Below are positions 23,717 through 36,501 of a stretch of DNA of 64,000 nucleotides, piece by piece. The notes beneath the pieces are model-generated. The model ran no database searches. It was not told the DNA's origin and saw only the letters and a list, made by a program, of their open reading frames with translations. The stretch's first letter is position 1; every line of letters starts with the position of its first letter. The position numbers and the translations under genes are program-made. Source of the DNA: Haematococcus lacustris (taxonomy: Eukaryota; Chlorophyta; Chlorophyceae; Chlamydomonadales; Haematococcaceae). The stretch lies in NCBI GenBank assembly GCA_030144725.1, contig JASKMD010000031.1, positions 7,370,808 to 7,434,807 of the forward strand, given 5' to 3'.

Positions 23717-25884
23717 CTAGTAGGGCGGGACTGAGGCGAAGCTGCTGATGGGGCAGAAGCCATTCAGGCCAGTCGTGTCGAACGGAGCAATGGTACAGGA
23801 GCCTAACCCGAAACACAGCCGGTCCAACCTGCAACAGGCACACACACAGGCCACACCTCAGCTGCTGAAGCTCATCATCCGCATGTACATTACATCTGCA
23901 TCATCACATCATGCAGCTGGGCTATGCTCCCTGCTCCACCCTGGTTCACTTACGTGCATTGCGAGGTGAGCTCGAAGGTCAGGGTGGCTTCCGTGCCATA
24001 CGGGATGTTCAGGTTGGTGTACTTGAGCACAGGGCGGCTGCTCTCCCAGGTGCGGTACACTGTCCGGGAGTCCAGCATGGCAGAGCCAGCCACAGCTTGG
24101 CGACAGTTCTTGTTATCTGCAAACAGGTGTTGCTGCACACTTTTGCTGCACCGGTATTGCTGCAAGCAGGTGTTGCCTCAGCCAGCAGGCATGAGCCTAG
24201 CCATAGGTTGCCATGAGGGCGGGTAGTGACCCACCAGCAGCAAACTCCAGCTTGAGCATTGGCCTCTTGATCGGGGTCTGGGCATCAACAACCGGGTCGA
24301 TGAAGATGCGCAGGCGGACAATGGAGCCACCAGTCGGCGTTGAAGTCACGCTAGCAACAGCCGCCCTCCAGGCCAACAAGCTTGAGTTCCTCTCGCACCT
24401 ACAGGCAGGGCATGGTAACAATGCAAGAGCTTAGGTAAAGGCCAATGCCTGGATTGCTGCAATGCAAGGTTGAAGAAGTGCAGTGAAAGCGTTGCAAGCG
24501 GCAAGGAAATGCTGTGTTACACTGTCAACCACAGGCCGACCGGTCACTCACTTGCAGTATGGGAAAGGAGTCTTGACAGGAAATGGTGAGGGTGTTGGCG
24601 GAGGGGGGGCGACATCAATTACTGTTTTGGGGGACGGTGGGGACGGTGGGGACGGTGGGGGTGGCGATGGTGGGGGTGGGGGTGGGGGTGGGGGAGGAGG
24701 GGGAGGGGGAGGGGGGAAAGGAGAAGGGGAAGGGGGAGGTGGTGATGGAGGGGGTGGGGAGGGAGGGGGAGGCTTAGGAGGAGGAGGTCCTGGGGGAGGG
24801 GGAGATGGGGGACGAGGAGAAGGGGGTGGGGGTGAGGGGGGAGGAGGGGAGGGAGGGGGTGGGGAGGGAGGGGGTGGGGAGGGAGGGGGAGGCTTGGGAG
24901 ATGGTGGAGGGGGAGAGGGGGGCTTTGGGGAGGGGGGAGGGGGTGAAGGGGGGGGAGGGGAACGTAATCCAGTAATGCCAACTGGGCAGCAATCAATAGA
25001 TGAAGCAGGGGAATTGAAGATGGCGTAAGTGATGCTTTCGCCTCCGATGGCAGAGAGAGAGGTCAGAGTAGAACCAATTGGAACAGTGAAGCAGGCTCTG
25101 ATAGAGCCCCCTGCGCACGCCAAAACAATGCGTGTCATGTAATGCACTCCTTCAATGGAGCGACTTGACCTCACCCCCATGTTGCAAACACAAGCGCTCT
25201 ACCTGGTGCACTCGCCACCGCTGCTTGGGTGACGCTGAGCTGAGTGAACTTGATGACGCTGCGCGGCGGTGGGCCAGCGTGCCAAGACATCGCAATGTTG
25301 CTGCCATTGAAGGTTCCCCTTGAATTGAAGCGCGGCGCGCCTGCGGCAGGTGAAAAAACAGCTGAGATGCGTACCGAGGAAGTCCCAAGCCGCACAGAGT
25401 CGGCACAGGAAAAGCAGGAGACCCACCGATGTCGAACTCAATCTTGTAGAGGTCCATTGAATAGCAGGGGCTGGGGTTAAATGGCACGGCGGCCAGAAAC
25501 AAGTCGAAGCAAGCGAACTGCTCAGAGCCAACGATGGACATGCCAACATAGCGCAGAGCGAAGGGCGTCACTGTGGTGCGATCGCAGTTGCACCACGGGA
25601 AAGAAGGATAGCGGTTCCAGTCCACTTGCTTCAGAGTTCTACAGGAGCAGTAACGCGGGCAATGCTAGACCCGATGCGGGCTGAGGTACAGAATGGAAGC
25701 TGGCACAGGCGGGACATAACTGTACCTTCCCGCACTCTCGAGCTGCTGGCCAGACACTGCAGTGCAAAGTGCAAGCAGTTAGCATTAGGGCGCCGGAATG
25801 CGTAAAGCACAAGGCCGCTCTGAAGTCTTTGCGCCACTCACCTGCAGCCACAAGGGCTAGCAGGACCAGCACCGGCATACTCAT
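23717..25884 (-). CDS. Pherophorin-type hydroxyproline-rich cell-wall glycoprotein, 8 exons, 473 aa
   Basis: A secreted extracellular-matrix glycoprotein of volvocine algae. Exons in coding order: 25884-25842, 25756-25726, 25638-25427, 25340-25203, 25110-24552, 24398-24235, 24116-23954, 23828-23717; 1422 nt with consistent GT-AG phases. The start at 25884 gives a compact signal peptide, MSMPVLVLLALVAA; an in-frame Met 48 nt upstream would spoil it. The first pherophorin domain shows FPWCNCDRT and a CYSMDLYKIEFDI block. A rod of SPPPP/KPPPP repeats (about residues 190-290) comes next. A second domain begins at FPYCKCERNSS and ends with conserved Cys-containing segments. The prolines are expected to be hydroxylated and glycosylated. 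The gene sits between the two copies of the MUN-like 3' region. No break is visible. Confidence 0.92.
24610..24960 (-). repeat. Proline-rod coding repeat (CCT/CCC-TC rich)
   Basis: A C-rich, strand-asymmetric tandem sequence within exon 5 of the pherophorin gene, encoding SPPPP-type repeats. Unlike the other C-rich arrays in this window, it is truly coding. Confidence 0.85.
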
Positions 25885-26349
25885 TGATGATACACCGGCC
25901 AGCGCTGAATCGCAATGCCCTTGGTTCAACAAAGCCAGCAGGATAGGCGAGCTGCTGAGGCCGTGAACGAGAATCTCAGCAAGGAAAATCTCAGCAAGCC
26001 GGTCCTAAAACGTTACATCACACTAAAACTTCATCTCTCACTAATCCTAAATAGGATAATCTACAATGTATCCGGATACAACTTCAAATTACCCGGGTCT
26101 GAACGTGCCCATGTTACAAGGTCCCACTCCGGGAAATCGAGGTTGAGACGACTGTTTCCGCTGAGGTATACCGCGGATAGTCCTTCGCAAGGCCGACCCA
26201 TCGCCGTCAATAACTCCGTCTAACTCGATGTGGTTGGACTGTAACTGCGCCCTCAAAAAGGTGCTACAAAACCTGCGCAGGGTCAGGCCTGACCCTGCGG
26301 TAAGTTTTCTTCGCCTCGCTTCACGTCCATGTATGATCAAGTGCATATC
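25885..26349. other. Intergenic: pherophorin upstream region
   Basis: This contains the presumed promoter of the minus-strand pherophorin gene. It is less GC-rich (about 25990-26090). No certain TATA box or element is seen. Confidence 0.4.
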
Positions 26350-29303
26350 AAACACTAGGCTTGGTTGGCATTCTCAGCCAGCATGTGCATGCAAGAAGTT
26401 GAGTTGAGAATGCTGATTGTTTGACAAAATGGTTAGGCGCTCATGCAGCAGGGCCCACAATGCACACATGCAAAACCACCGGCAAGGCCAAGCAAGCTCA
26501 GCTTGCAGTCTCATGCACTCCGCCATCTACACAACGGTGTTTAGCAGAGGGAGGGAAAGGGAGGGAGGGTCAGGCAATTTGAGAGAAACTCTTGCACAAG
26601 CATTCAGGAGGCCGTGGGTGGTGATCATGGGTGGGTGTCTTAGAAGGGTGTGTATGCCATGTTTGCTGCAGCATTGCTGCGCTGTAGCAGCTTGTGGACG
26701 CGGTCAATGTGAGCGGGGGGCTCCAGGTCACGCCCTGCCGTGCTGGAGCCAGCAAGGGCCTCCCCGATGGCTTGCCTAAACAGGCCATCTAGGCGTGTGA
26801 TAGCTAGGTGGGCGTGCTGCCGTGCCTGCCAAGCCTGGGTGCGTGTGGAGGGCGGGGGCGCAGGGGACCGGGTGGAAGGCACGGGCTTGGACTCCTCCTG
26901 CATCGTGGTCACCAGACAGGAGCAGCACGTCTTGCAGCTGCCCTGCAGTTTGGCGGCAGTCAATCATGGCGACCTCCTTGTTTGCCAAGGGCTGCCCTAT
27001 AGGGAGCTGCCCTGTTTGCGACCTGCACAGATGGTCAGTGTCCTAGCGCCGCAGTGAAACTGATTGTAAAAGGAAGGGCTTGCTAGTCATGGCCATTCAA
27101 AACTAGGTTCTCATGGGTGCACCTCAACTATGACTCATTTGCTCATGAGGCTTGGCACAGTGCATGACATGAGGCTAAACAGAGCCATTCCTCAACCTGG
27201 TGATTAGCCAAGATAGTGTACCATGGCCTGCCCTCCTTAGCGGAGCCACTTGCCTGCAGTGCTTCAACAAACTCGTACAGGTCCTTACCCACGTAGTCCC
27301 ACAGTGCCCTGGCCGTGGCCACAAACACGCGGGCCTCGAGGTGCTTGCGCAGGCTGTGCAGCGCGTCACCCACACCCAGCAGCACAGGGCGCAGCAGAGC
27401 CTCCACCCACTGCTGCTGGAGCGACGCCACGCTGACCTGCAATCCGAAGGACACTGAGCGACCATCCTAACGCACCGCACGTGATGGCAGAAAGTTGACG
27501 GCAGGCCAAGCGAAAGGATGCGAAGCGGATGGTACGGCTCGCCAAACATGCAACCATTGGTGAGGGCATCCGTTGCAGAGCTGATGCAAGGCACGCACCT
27601 GCTGTGTTGACAAGACTCCGCCTAGCCGGAGCAGCGCGTCCCGGCTGGGCAGCGGCGCGGCCAACACCAGCGCGATGCTGCTAGGCTCGTAGCTGCGCAA
27701 GTGCTCCGCCAGACGGCCAGCGCACGCTGAGACGCCCGCGGAGTACTGGCTGCGCAACTCCTTGACCAGCTGCGCTAGCTGTGCTCCGATCAACGGCCCG
27801 CCCACGTCCTCTAACAGCCCGGTCGCGCTGGGGAGCTGCTTTTCGCCGGCAGTGCGTGCAACATCATCCAAGGCCTTGCCGCGCTCGCTGCACCAAGCCA
27901 GCAGATTGTCTTCGAACTTGGGCACGAACCCCATGAACACGACCAGCGCATTGAGGAGCGCAACTTCGCGCATGTACAGCTGGCACGGGGGCGGGGGCGG
28001 GGCACCGGGGGCTGGGCCACCTTGTTGATTGGACGGCTGCTGCTGTTGGAAGCCTCCAGCTGCAGTGTTGAGTTGGCCCTGAGGCCCGGGGCTGCTGTGT
28101 TGGCTGCTTAAGCCCATGCTGTAGGGGCTGTTGAAGCCTGACCGGCTGTATGAATCAGGGTGTGTCTGAGGGCTGGCTGCAGCGCTGGCGCCGGGCGGCA
28201 GACCAGGGCTGTGTTGCATGCGAGCAGCTGCAGCCAGAGGGCCCAGCCCACTAGGGGCCTGGCAGCCTGCTGAGTCAGCCAGCAACATGACAGACGCTGA
28301 GCGCTGATGCTGCCCAGCCTGCCGCTGCTGTTGCTGCTGCTGCACCTCACCGCCTGCATAGAGGTTGACTTGCCCAGCTGGCATGGCCGAGGCGGTACGC
28401 TGGTGTGACCCGCCCTGGCCCTGGCCCATGCCACTGGTGCCAGCAGGGTGCCCTGCAGTTACCCCAGCGCCCGGCCCCCTTTCACTTCCCCCAGTGCTGC
28501 TGCCGTGGCTGTTTGCGCCAGAGGTGTTCTGCGCCTGCTGGCTGTTTGCACCACGGGCCAGAGCGCTGCCACCAGCAACGCGACACAGGGTGAGCAGGGC
28601 GCTCAGCACCTCCCTCAGCACACAGCACATCGCAGCTTCCAGCGGCTGTCCAAAAGCGGGCCAGTGCTCCACGACCCGCTGGTAGCACCCCAGCTCCCGC
28701 TCCGCGGAGTCAAGCATGGTGGTGACCAGCGGGGCCGCAGCGCCAGGCACGGACCCTAGCAGCAGGGCGGCTGCAGGCTGCGGGTGCAGACAGGGATGGG
28801 ATGCTGTGTTTGCCGAACCACCAACAGCCACTGCATGACCATCTTGACACGGTGCCGACCTCTATGCTTGGATACAGGCTACTACCCCCGGGCTGTCCCC
28901 TCCCTGGCAACCCCCAAATCGCCAATACTTTGCATCAGTCTGCACCCCCTGCACGGCTGCGTGGCGCTTACTTTGGGCCGTCCGCCATTGTTTGCGCCAG
29001 GGGGGCAAGGCTGCCCAGGCACGAGCTGCAAGGCTGCGCACTGCTCAATCAGACGGTGCTGGGTGGCGGCAATCCAGGTGTTGACGTGGGGCCGGAACAG
29101 CTCCAGGGCGTCCAGGTGGGCGCGCTGCTGGCCGTCATGGTTGAGGGAGGACACTTCCAAGTAGCTGGGAGGGGCAGATGGGGGCAGCACGGGAGCAGCA
29201 GGGTAGTGGAATTGTCTTGGCAGCAGCAGGCAGTGTGGTCAATGGTAGGCCGCGATGCTGAAGCAAGCTTGCTCTGGCTCTAAACTCACAGCTCTAAACC
29301 CCT
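26350..29303. repeat. Source copy of the 2.6-2.9-kb duplication
   Basis: This is the counterpart of 20620-23238. It includes the last exons of the intact MUN-like gene plus about 290 bp of downstream flank, so the duplicated unit is genomic DNA rather than a retrocopy, since introns are retained. Confidence 0.88.
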
Positions 29304-32300
29304 GGGTCCATGGGTGACACCACGCAACAGCATGGCTGTGATCTCTTTGAGACAGGGCTGTGACGGGGGTGTGAGTAGGGGAGCACCACCCCGCAGCGCT
29401 CACGTCTGCATGCGGGCTACTGACACCAGCAGGTCCACAGCCGGCTCAGTGGGCAGCAGGGGCGGGTACCAGCGCAGGGTGATGCGCAGGATGCTCAGGA
29501 ACTGCTGGCAGTAGAACTCCGCAGTGGCCTGGGGCAGCTCTGGGGTGGCGGGCAGGAGGCCATCCAGGTTCTGCGGCCAGCCCAGGGTGGCCATACTGGG
29601 TAAACACGGCAGGCTGACAACAGAATAGGGACGCTCTTGTGGAGGTAGGCATTCACACAGACACGGTCATTCACTCAGACATTCTCTCACACAGACACGG
29701 TCATTCACTCAGACAGTCTTGTCTGATGTCCTGTGGCGCCTGCTGCACAGCGTGGTTGCTCCGCTGGAGCCTTGGCAAGTGAGGAGTGGTGGGCAATATG
29801 TGGTGCAGTGCAGCAGATGTCATCTGCCCTGTGGCCATCCACCCTTCACTGCCCACTCTGGCATGGCCTGCTCTGCTGCCTGACCTGGCCACTGCCACTA
29901 GGACGGTACTGGTAGGGCTGCTGCTGTCAGCAGGAGCTAGGGGCAGGGGCCAGGGAGCATGATAGTAGCAGTCGCCACTATACCATTGTACTCCTCCCAT
30001 GTCCCGGATCCCGCAGCTCCCTGCTATGCCCTGTGACGGGCCCTGTGAGTGGGCCCTGTGAGTGGGCCCTGTGAGTGGGCCCTGTGAGCACGGCCCTACC
30101 TTCAGCGCCAGGGCAAAGGACAGGTCCTCCTGCATGAGCTGGCACACGTACTGCACAGAGCGGTACACCTTGATCAGCTTGGAGTCAGAGGCGTAGCCCT
30201 GTTGCTGCGCTTGCTTGCGCATGTCCCGCAGAGCCGCTTGCTCCCGCTGCTGCTGCACGATGTTATGCCTGCGCAGGCGCGGGCATGGGATGTGGCACAG
30301 CCAAGATGGGTGCTGCGGCAAACCGGAGGAGTGATCAGCAAGCCCGATCAGCTTGGCCTGTGTGACAAACAACATGCAGTGCTGGGCAGGAAGGGAAGCA
30401 ACGAATGCCACGCCCTGATGCAGGCAGGGGGGGATGTCTCTTTGGTTTTTTTCCATTGACACTGCTGGAGCATGTAAAGGAAAGGCATACACCAGGAAAG
30501 CCCTGATAATCAGCCACTGAGCCAAACCAGCGGTTTGCCCTCAACCAGCCTAGCTGCACCTCACCTGTGCTGGCGCAGCGATGTGCCTTGGAGTGCCCCA
30601 GGCTGCTCCCCTTCGGCTTCACAGGTGACCAGGTCTGACCCAGTGCCCCCTGAGCCCCCTGCCGCCTCCTGCTCCTGCTGCTCAGCTGCCACTGCCGCTG
30701 CCAGGGAGGCCAGCAGCTCGGGCTCAGCTGACTGCCACTTGGTGCGCAGCACCACCCACTGCTTGCGTGCAGCAGCCTGCCAGCGGCTGGCAAGCCAGTC
30801 ATGGGCAGTGGGGCTGAGCTCGGGGGCCACCATGTGGTACAGCAGAACAGCAGTCTGCAGGCAACACAGCTGAACAGATCAACCAGGGCCTGCTTATGCC
30901 GCATATGGGTGAGTACCACATAATGCAAATGCCGATGCTGGCAAATGACCAGTCAACTATGCATATACGCCACCTGCTGCAACCACCTGGACTGCATATT
31001 GCTGGCTGCACAAGTGAAATGGCTTGTTGCGGTTTTGGTGCAGCAGGCAGGGCACTGGCTTGGGTCATGGGGCACAGGAACACACCAACAAGATCCTTGC
31101 AACCGTGCAAGAGGGCACTTCAGCCACTCACCCGCAGCGGCTGCTCTTCTGTGGCTTCAAGAGTACCATCAGGTAGATTGCTGACCAGGCTCGGGTACAT
31201 CTCAAATGCCATCTGCGACACGAGAACTGACAGGTGTGGCTGGTGAGGGTGACCCTCGCCCTGCTCCGCCCCTACTGCTCCTACCGTACCGCACTCACCC
31301 GCAGGAGCTCTTCCACGTCCCGAACAACGCGGATCATGAGAGCGGACTCTTGCGCATTAAGTTGCGCCCGGTGTCGGCTGAGGATGCCCATTTCCCGCAA
31401 GATCAAGATCAGGCATTCCTTTTCCGTCGAGGCAACGCCGGGTTGCAGCATCCACCTGAGCACACATCGCCCACGCTATGCACACTGAGCAAGAGCACCA
31501 ATAGCGGCCCTGTTGACCCGCGTGCATTCCGCAGCCGCTGCAGCCCGCGACTCACTGTAGGTGGGACAGGATGCCGTAGTAGCGTCTAACGCCGTACAGC
31601 TCTGCAAAACTGTACAGCAGCCAGTGCCACGGCCCCGTGACCTCAAGCCTGTGCGATCCGCAGGACTCCGCCGCCAGCGCCGCCCGCAGCGCGCAGCGGT
31701 ACGCCGCATACGCACTCAGCTTCACGCTGCCGGTAGTCGAGCCTGCCCCCTCCAGTTCGCTGTCCTGCAACTCGGCTGTTCCTAGTGCGTTGCTTCCAGG
31801 GTTGCCGTGATGGCGAGCGCCCAATGACCTGTGGCCGCTTAGGCCATCTTGTCCCATCCAGCCTCCTCCGTACGTTGCACCCACCAGCTCGTCATCATCC
31901 AGAGCCTCCTCCTGCTCCTCAGCCCAGCCCCCTGGAGCCCAGCGCTGCTGAGCCTGCAGCATGCTATTCCCGCTGCACACCAGCACTTGCACCTCCCCAA
32001 TCTCCTCATGCCGCTCCATGGGAGTCAGCTTGGCAATGGCCACCACTGTTTGTGGGTCTGACCCCTGCCCACTGCTGGCTTTGCCTCCTTGCTGCTGCTG
32101 CTTACTGCGGTCAGGAGCACCAGTCGGAAAGTTGGTAGGTGCCTGTCCTCTACCTCCCGGCCAACCGCAAGGGTTTGCCACAGGAGGCCCTGTGGAAGTT
32201 CCCCGTCTGTGCTGTGTGGCGGCCTCCAGCTGGGCTTGCATGGCCAGCTGCCACAGGCGGTGCAGCTGGATGGCACCCGCCGCCAGGGGCCCTTCTCTGC

Positions 32301-34572
32301 CTTTCACCTCCAGTCGAAGGCACCCAGCATCGGGCTGTGCTGCTTGCTGCTCAGGCAGCTCTACCCACTGCTGCTGGCTGCAATCTACCACTGGCTGCCC
32401 CCTGGCATCGACTGGGCAGCGCAGCAGCTGCTGGCCATTGGGTGCTAGCAGGTACATGACCAGGTCATGCTGGCTGCCCTCACCGCTGCCGCCTGAGTTG
32501 GCACCCGCGCCAGTACCCGCCCCGGCGGCACCACCTGCCGCCCCAGCCCGGCGGGAAGCCCAGCGCTTGATGCGATCCAGCATGCCGCTACCTTTCAGTG
32601 ACAGCTGGCCCAGCTGTAGCCGCAGCACTGGCCCTGGAGCCTTGCCTGACTGAGGCCGGCCTCTTGCTGCCCCGCCTGCAGCTAAGCCAGGGTTGGCAAA
32701 GCCATCGTCTTCACCCGCAATGCCCTCACTGCCAGCGCCCCAGGGTGCGGCCTGGTCCCACATGCCAGGGCCTGGACGCTGCTGCAGACTGGTGGGTCCG
32801 GAGCCCAGGGGCCGCAGGCTGGTGGGCAGTGCCGCTGCGGTGACTGCCATGCTGTCAGGGTCTTCCCAGCAGATCTCTGAAGCGCTGGGGGCGGGGCTGC
32901 TGAGGCCTCCGGACATTGTCACCGGCGCCAGCAGCAGGCTGCCAATGCCCAGGTCAGCCCGGAGCCTGGCAAAGCCTGCCTGGCTGAAGTGGAGGGAGTT
33001 GGGGTGGGATACATTGGCGAAGCAGACCTGCAAAGAGCGGTGGCAGGGGGAGTCTCATGCAAGCCCAGGGAGTGCTTCTAGTAGCCATGCACCGCCCACT
33101 ACATTCCTACCTGCCACATGCTGTTTATGAGAGCCACATGCAACAATAGGGGGGCGGGTATACCTGGATGCAGCCTTCGAGCGCTGCAAAGCGTGCCCAC
33201 GCATCCCGCTGGCTCATGCGGACCACCACAGGGGCCGCTGCAGGTGCCATCTGTGTCCATGGGTTGCTGGGCGGCCCCCCTCCACCTGCCTTGGCACTGG
33301 GTTGGCCTTGCCCTGGGGCGGCGCCTGGCCACCCCTGGTCCTGTGGCAGGTTTGTCTGCCAGTTCTCTGCCTGGGGTGGAGGGGGTCCTGGGGGGTTATG
33401 GTGAGGGGCAGAGTGCTGGTGGGTGGCTTGGGTTCGAGACAGGCCGGGCTGTGGCATCCGATCGGAGGAGCTGGTGCTGGTGGCACCCCAGGTGTCACGT
33501 GTGTCTCTGGGAGGGGGTGGGGCGGAGGGCGGTTGGGTGCAGGCTGCAGGCTGAGCGGCCCACAGGGAGGGCGAGCGGGACACTGGCTGCTTGGGTGCCT
33601 GGTTGTTGTATCGAGGGTGGCCTACGTGTGTGTTGCAAGGGACATAGTGGGTGACAGAGGAGGCTGTCTCTGCAGGGTCTGGTGCTGTGGGTGTGGGGTG
33701 ACTAACAAGAGCTGCAGGTGGCACAGCTGCCAGTGCACTGCACTCACCCTTTGGCCACCCATTGCTAGTGTCGCGTGGCAGCTGGTCTGTGTCATAGCCG
33801 GCATCTCTGCCATTGCTGTTGCGGCCAGGGATCTGCAGTGAGAAGCATGTGCCCAAGATGATTGGCATGTTATGAAGTAGTTGAATGCAAGCTTCACGTG
33901 CCCTGGGTTCTTGTGGCCACCGACAGCTTGCGCAATGGCTCCTAAACTCATGCAGTAAGGCTGCATTCAGGCTGGCCTGATGTTTGTTGGCCTGGGCTGA
34001 CAGTCACCCCCCCCCGTTTGAGCTGTCATCAGCTCACAATCAGTGCATGTCAGTCATGCCAACTCTAGACTGTGGTCCCTGTTACAGGGGTCAGGCAATG
34101 GTCTAGGAGGTAGGCGGCCACGCTATGTGCATGTGCCATGTGCATGGGAACACTCCGCACAGCCCCTCAACACCACCTTGAGTAGTCCCGCTGGTGGTCC
34201 CAAGTGGTCCCTAGTGGTCCAACTCAAGTGGAGGCCCTAGTGAGGAACGACGGGGCTGACACCTACCTCAGGGTAATAGATTGGGCTGCAGACGTCATAA
34301 TCTTGGGCTGGGTAGGGCTTTGGGGCATTTTGACGCCGCTGCATGCTGTTTTGGTCCTGGAGTTCTGGGCCTGCTGGCCTTGCATAGGAGTAGTCGGGCG
34401 CTCTGGCTGCTTGCCGTTGGTGCCTCCCGGGTCCAGCTGGTGGTCTGCCCTGCCCTAACTCACCCCTGGCACTATCCTGCTGGGGCAGATAGTCTACGTA
34501 ATCTACTGACACATCGTCCATTGAGGCATAGCGGCAACTGTCTTCGCCAGGAAGCCAAGCATCGCCGGACAT
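26640..34572 (-). CDS. Large Munc13/MUN-domain-like protein, 12 exons, about 1722 aa
   Basis: Probable vesicle-tethering or priming protein related to Munc13/plant DUF810 proteins; this is tentative. Exons in coding order: 34572-34267, 33832-33164, 33027-31556, 31455-31299, 31212-31132, 30854-30565, 30268-30100, 29570-29404, 29164-28972, 28777-27599, 27436-27254, 26942-26640; 5169 nt in consistent phase. The first about 330 residues are low-complexity (Pro/Gln/Ser). After these come a globular region, a conserved helical block with GPWHWLLYSFAELYGVRRYY, an MHD-like segment (ALELFRPHVNTWIAATQHRL) and, near the end, ARVFVATARALWDYVGKDLY, typical of the second MHD region. The C-terminus is HIDRVHKLLQRSNAAANMAY plus TPF. 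The intron after exon 11 has a GC donor (27253). The long second exon could hide a small intron. The 3' half has a broken duplicate at 20.6-23.2 kb. Confidence 0.68.
29640..29715. repeat. Short tandem duplication in a MUN-like intron
   Basis: A unit of about 50 bp containing CACACAGACACGGTCATTCA and CTCAGACA occurs twice in succession. Confidence 0.75.
30043..30092. repeat. 15-bp tandem repeat, about 3-4 copies, intronic
   Basis: Units of GGGCCCTGTGAGTGG in the MUN-like intron just downstream of the exon 30268-30100 in coding direction. Confidence 0.85.
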
Positions 34573-35419
34573 GGCACGCCAGCCGCTTGTGGTGTGTCAC
34601 CTACACCAGACGCGGGGCACGCACTGTCACGTCGTGGAAACAATGTTCACAGAGCATTGCCCGGGACGTACCTTGGACTTGTTACGGGCCTCTTTACCCA
34701 TATCCTGTACACATTTGCATAAGCTTTCACACGCAAAGCGGCAGTGTAGTCCGCAGCACTGCGCAATAGTTTGACCTCCCCTAATGTTGACTGCATGAGG
34801 GTCATGAGGATATAAATTTTTTATGGGGGGGACTAGTAATCGTTGCGCTATCTGTAATCCAAGCTCTCGGTACTTATAACTGGAATAGCTGGCACCAGTA
34901 CCTAATTTCCTACCCACACCCTCAGGCCTACATGCAAGACCCTAGCGCTGCGGACATTGCGTACGTTGAAAAGGAGATACACACCAGATTGCATAAGGGC
35001 GAAGTGGTGTGAGTGGCGTGCTCCAGCTCGGTTGCCGTACTTGTTACAAAGGCGACGCGACTGCAAATACTTGGGAATCATTAGAACACATGACACACTA
35101 GAACACAGGACATTCTCCTTCACGTAACTGAGGTCTGTAGGTCTGCTATAAAATACGAGATAGAGCATATCATATGTATAGCGCAATGCATGGATTGGTT
35201 GCTTGGGCATCTGTTCTAAAAGCTGATGGGGCAGCAGCTGTGAGGAGATGACCAGCTGACTGCTGTGATCAGGCGACCAGCGGACTGCTGTGCTGTGTGC
35301 GGGGATGGCTGAATGTAAGATGAACATATTTCCCGTCAAGAAGCAAGCATGCGGTCGAGGAAACGCAGAGGGCAACGAACAGGTGGTATAACCGGGGTCG
35401 TAGCAGGGTGCGGGCGCCG
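34573..35419. promoter_or_regulatory. Divergent promoter region between the MUN-like and PUR genes
   Basis: About 850 bp separates two divergent start codons. TATAAAA at 35147-35153 (+), about 270 nt before the PUR ATG, and a minus-strand TTTATATCC near 34808-34820 on the MUN-like side are candidate core elements. The actual transcription starts are unknown. Confidence 0.4.
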
Positions 35420-36457
35420 ATGGCGGACACCGGCGACGGCACTCTACACAGTGCTGTCTTGCGGGTAAGTAACATTGATTGAGCAGTGCAGACCGACCTC
35501 ACTGATGAGCATATCCTACATGACCTACTTGCGTGTGCACCAGGCCAACTCCAAGTCGTTCTTCTTAGACCTGAAAAGCAACGCCAGGGGTAAGTACGAG
35601 CATCAACTATCAATACGGCACGACACTACATGCAACGCGATACACATGACAATCACTATATCAGCAAGAGCAAAAGGCACGAGTGGAGCTGATGTGAGCT
35701 GTGTGCACACCCGTGGTCATCGTCGGCACGTGGCGCAAGCTAGGCCGCCGATGCCCGATGCAAGTCTGTCCACACGCATGCGCTTTCCCAATATGACCAT
35801 GAGCCCGTCCACAGGCGGTTCACTCTAGCATACCACACTTCTGTCCCAGGTCGTTACCTGAAGATTGCCGAGAAGGGCAGGTATAGAGCTAAAAGTTCAA
35901 TTGTGGTGCCCTCCAGTGGGCTGTCCCCCTTGATTGCAACCTTTAGATACTACATTGACGAAGACGCTGCTGGCAGGTGAGAGGATCACATAGTGACAGA
36001 AATCATGCACAGGTTTGTAGCCATGCATGCTTTTGGCTTCTGCATAAGGCTACCTGTAAATACACAAAGCTCTAAACACTTGTTGTCCCTGGCAGTTGCC
36101 TAACCCACAGGGCTATTTTTTTTTGCTAGGGTGCTCGGTGCCTGTAGCAGCCTGCAAGAAATGCTGAGGGTGCTACATCACCCTAGTCTGCCATGACAGG
36201 GTGGGGGGACCAGCTGACATCATCGTGGACAGCAAAGTGTTCAGCTTCAGCGCCGGCAGCAACGAGCGTGGCCACTTCCTTCGCATCTTCGAGAGCGGCG
36301 GTGGCAACCCCACAGGCGGCACCTCCCTCATGGTCCCAGCAGGCTGGGCCAACACCCACTGGTCAGTTGCCCCCATCGGCCTAACCAAACCCCACCCAGC
36401 ACATCAATCGCGTAGCTTTGCAACTGCCAAAGCACACACATGGTCAGTGGGGTGGAC

Positions 36458-36501
<44 letters not shown>

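Noticed and set aside
24548..25180. Pro-rich frame as another minisatellite artefact
   Set aside because: Here the flanking exons carry pherophorin Cys motifs and all splice phases agree, so the Pro-rich rod is real coding sequence.
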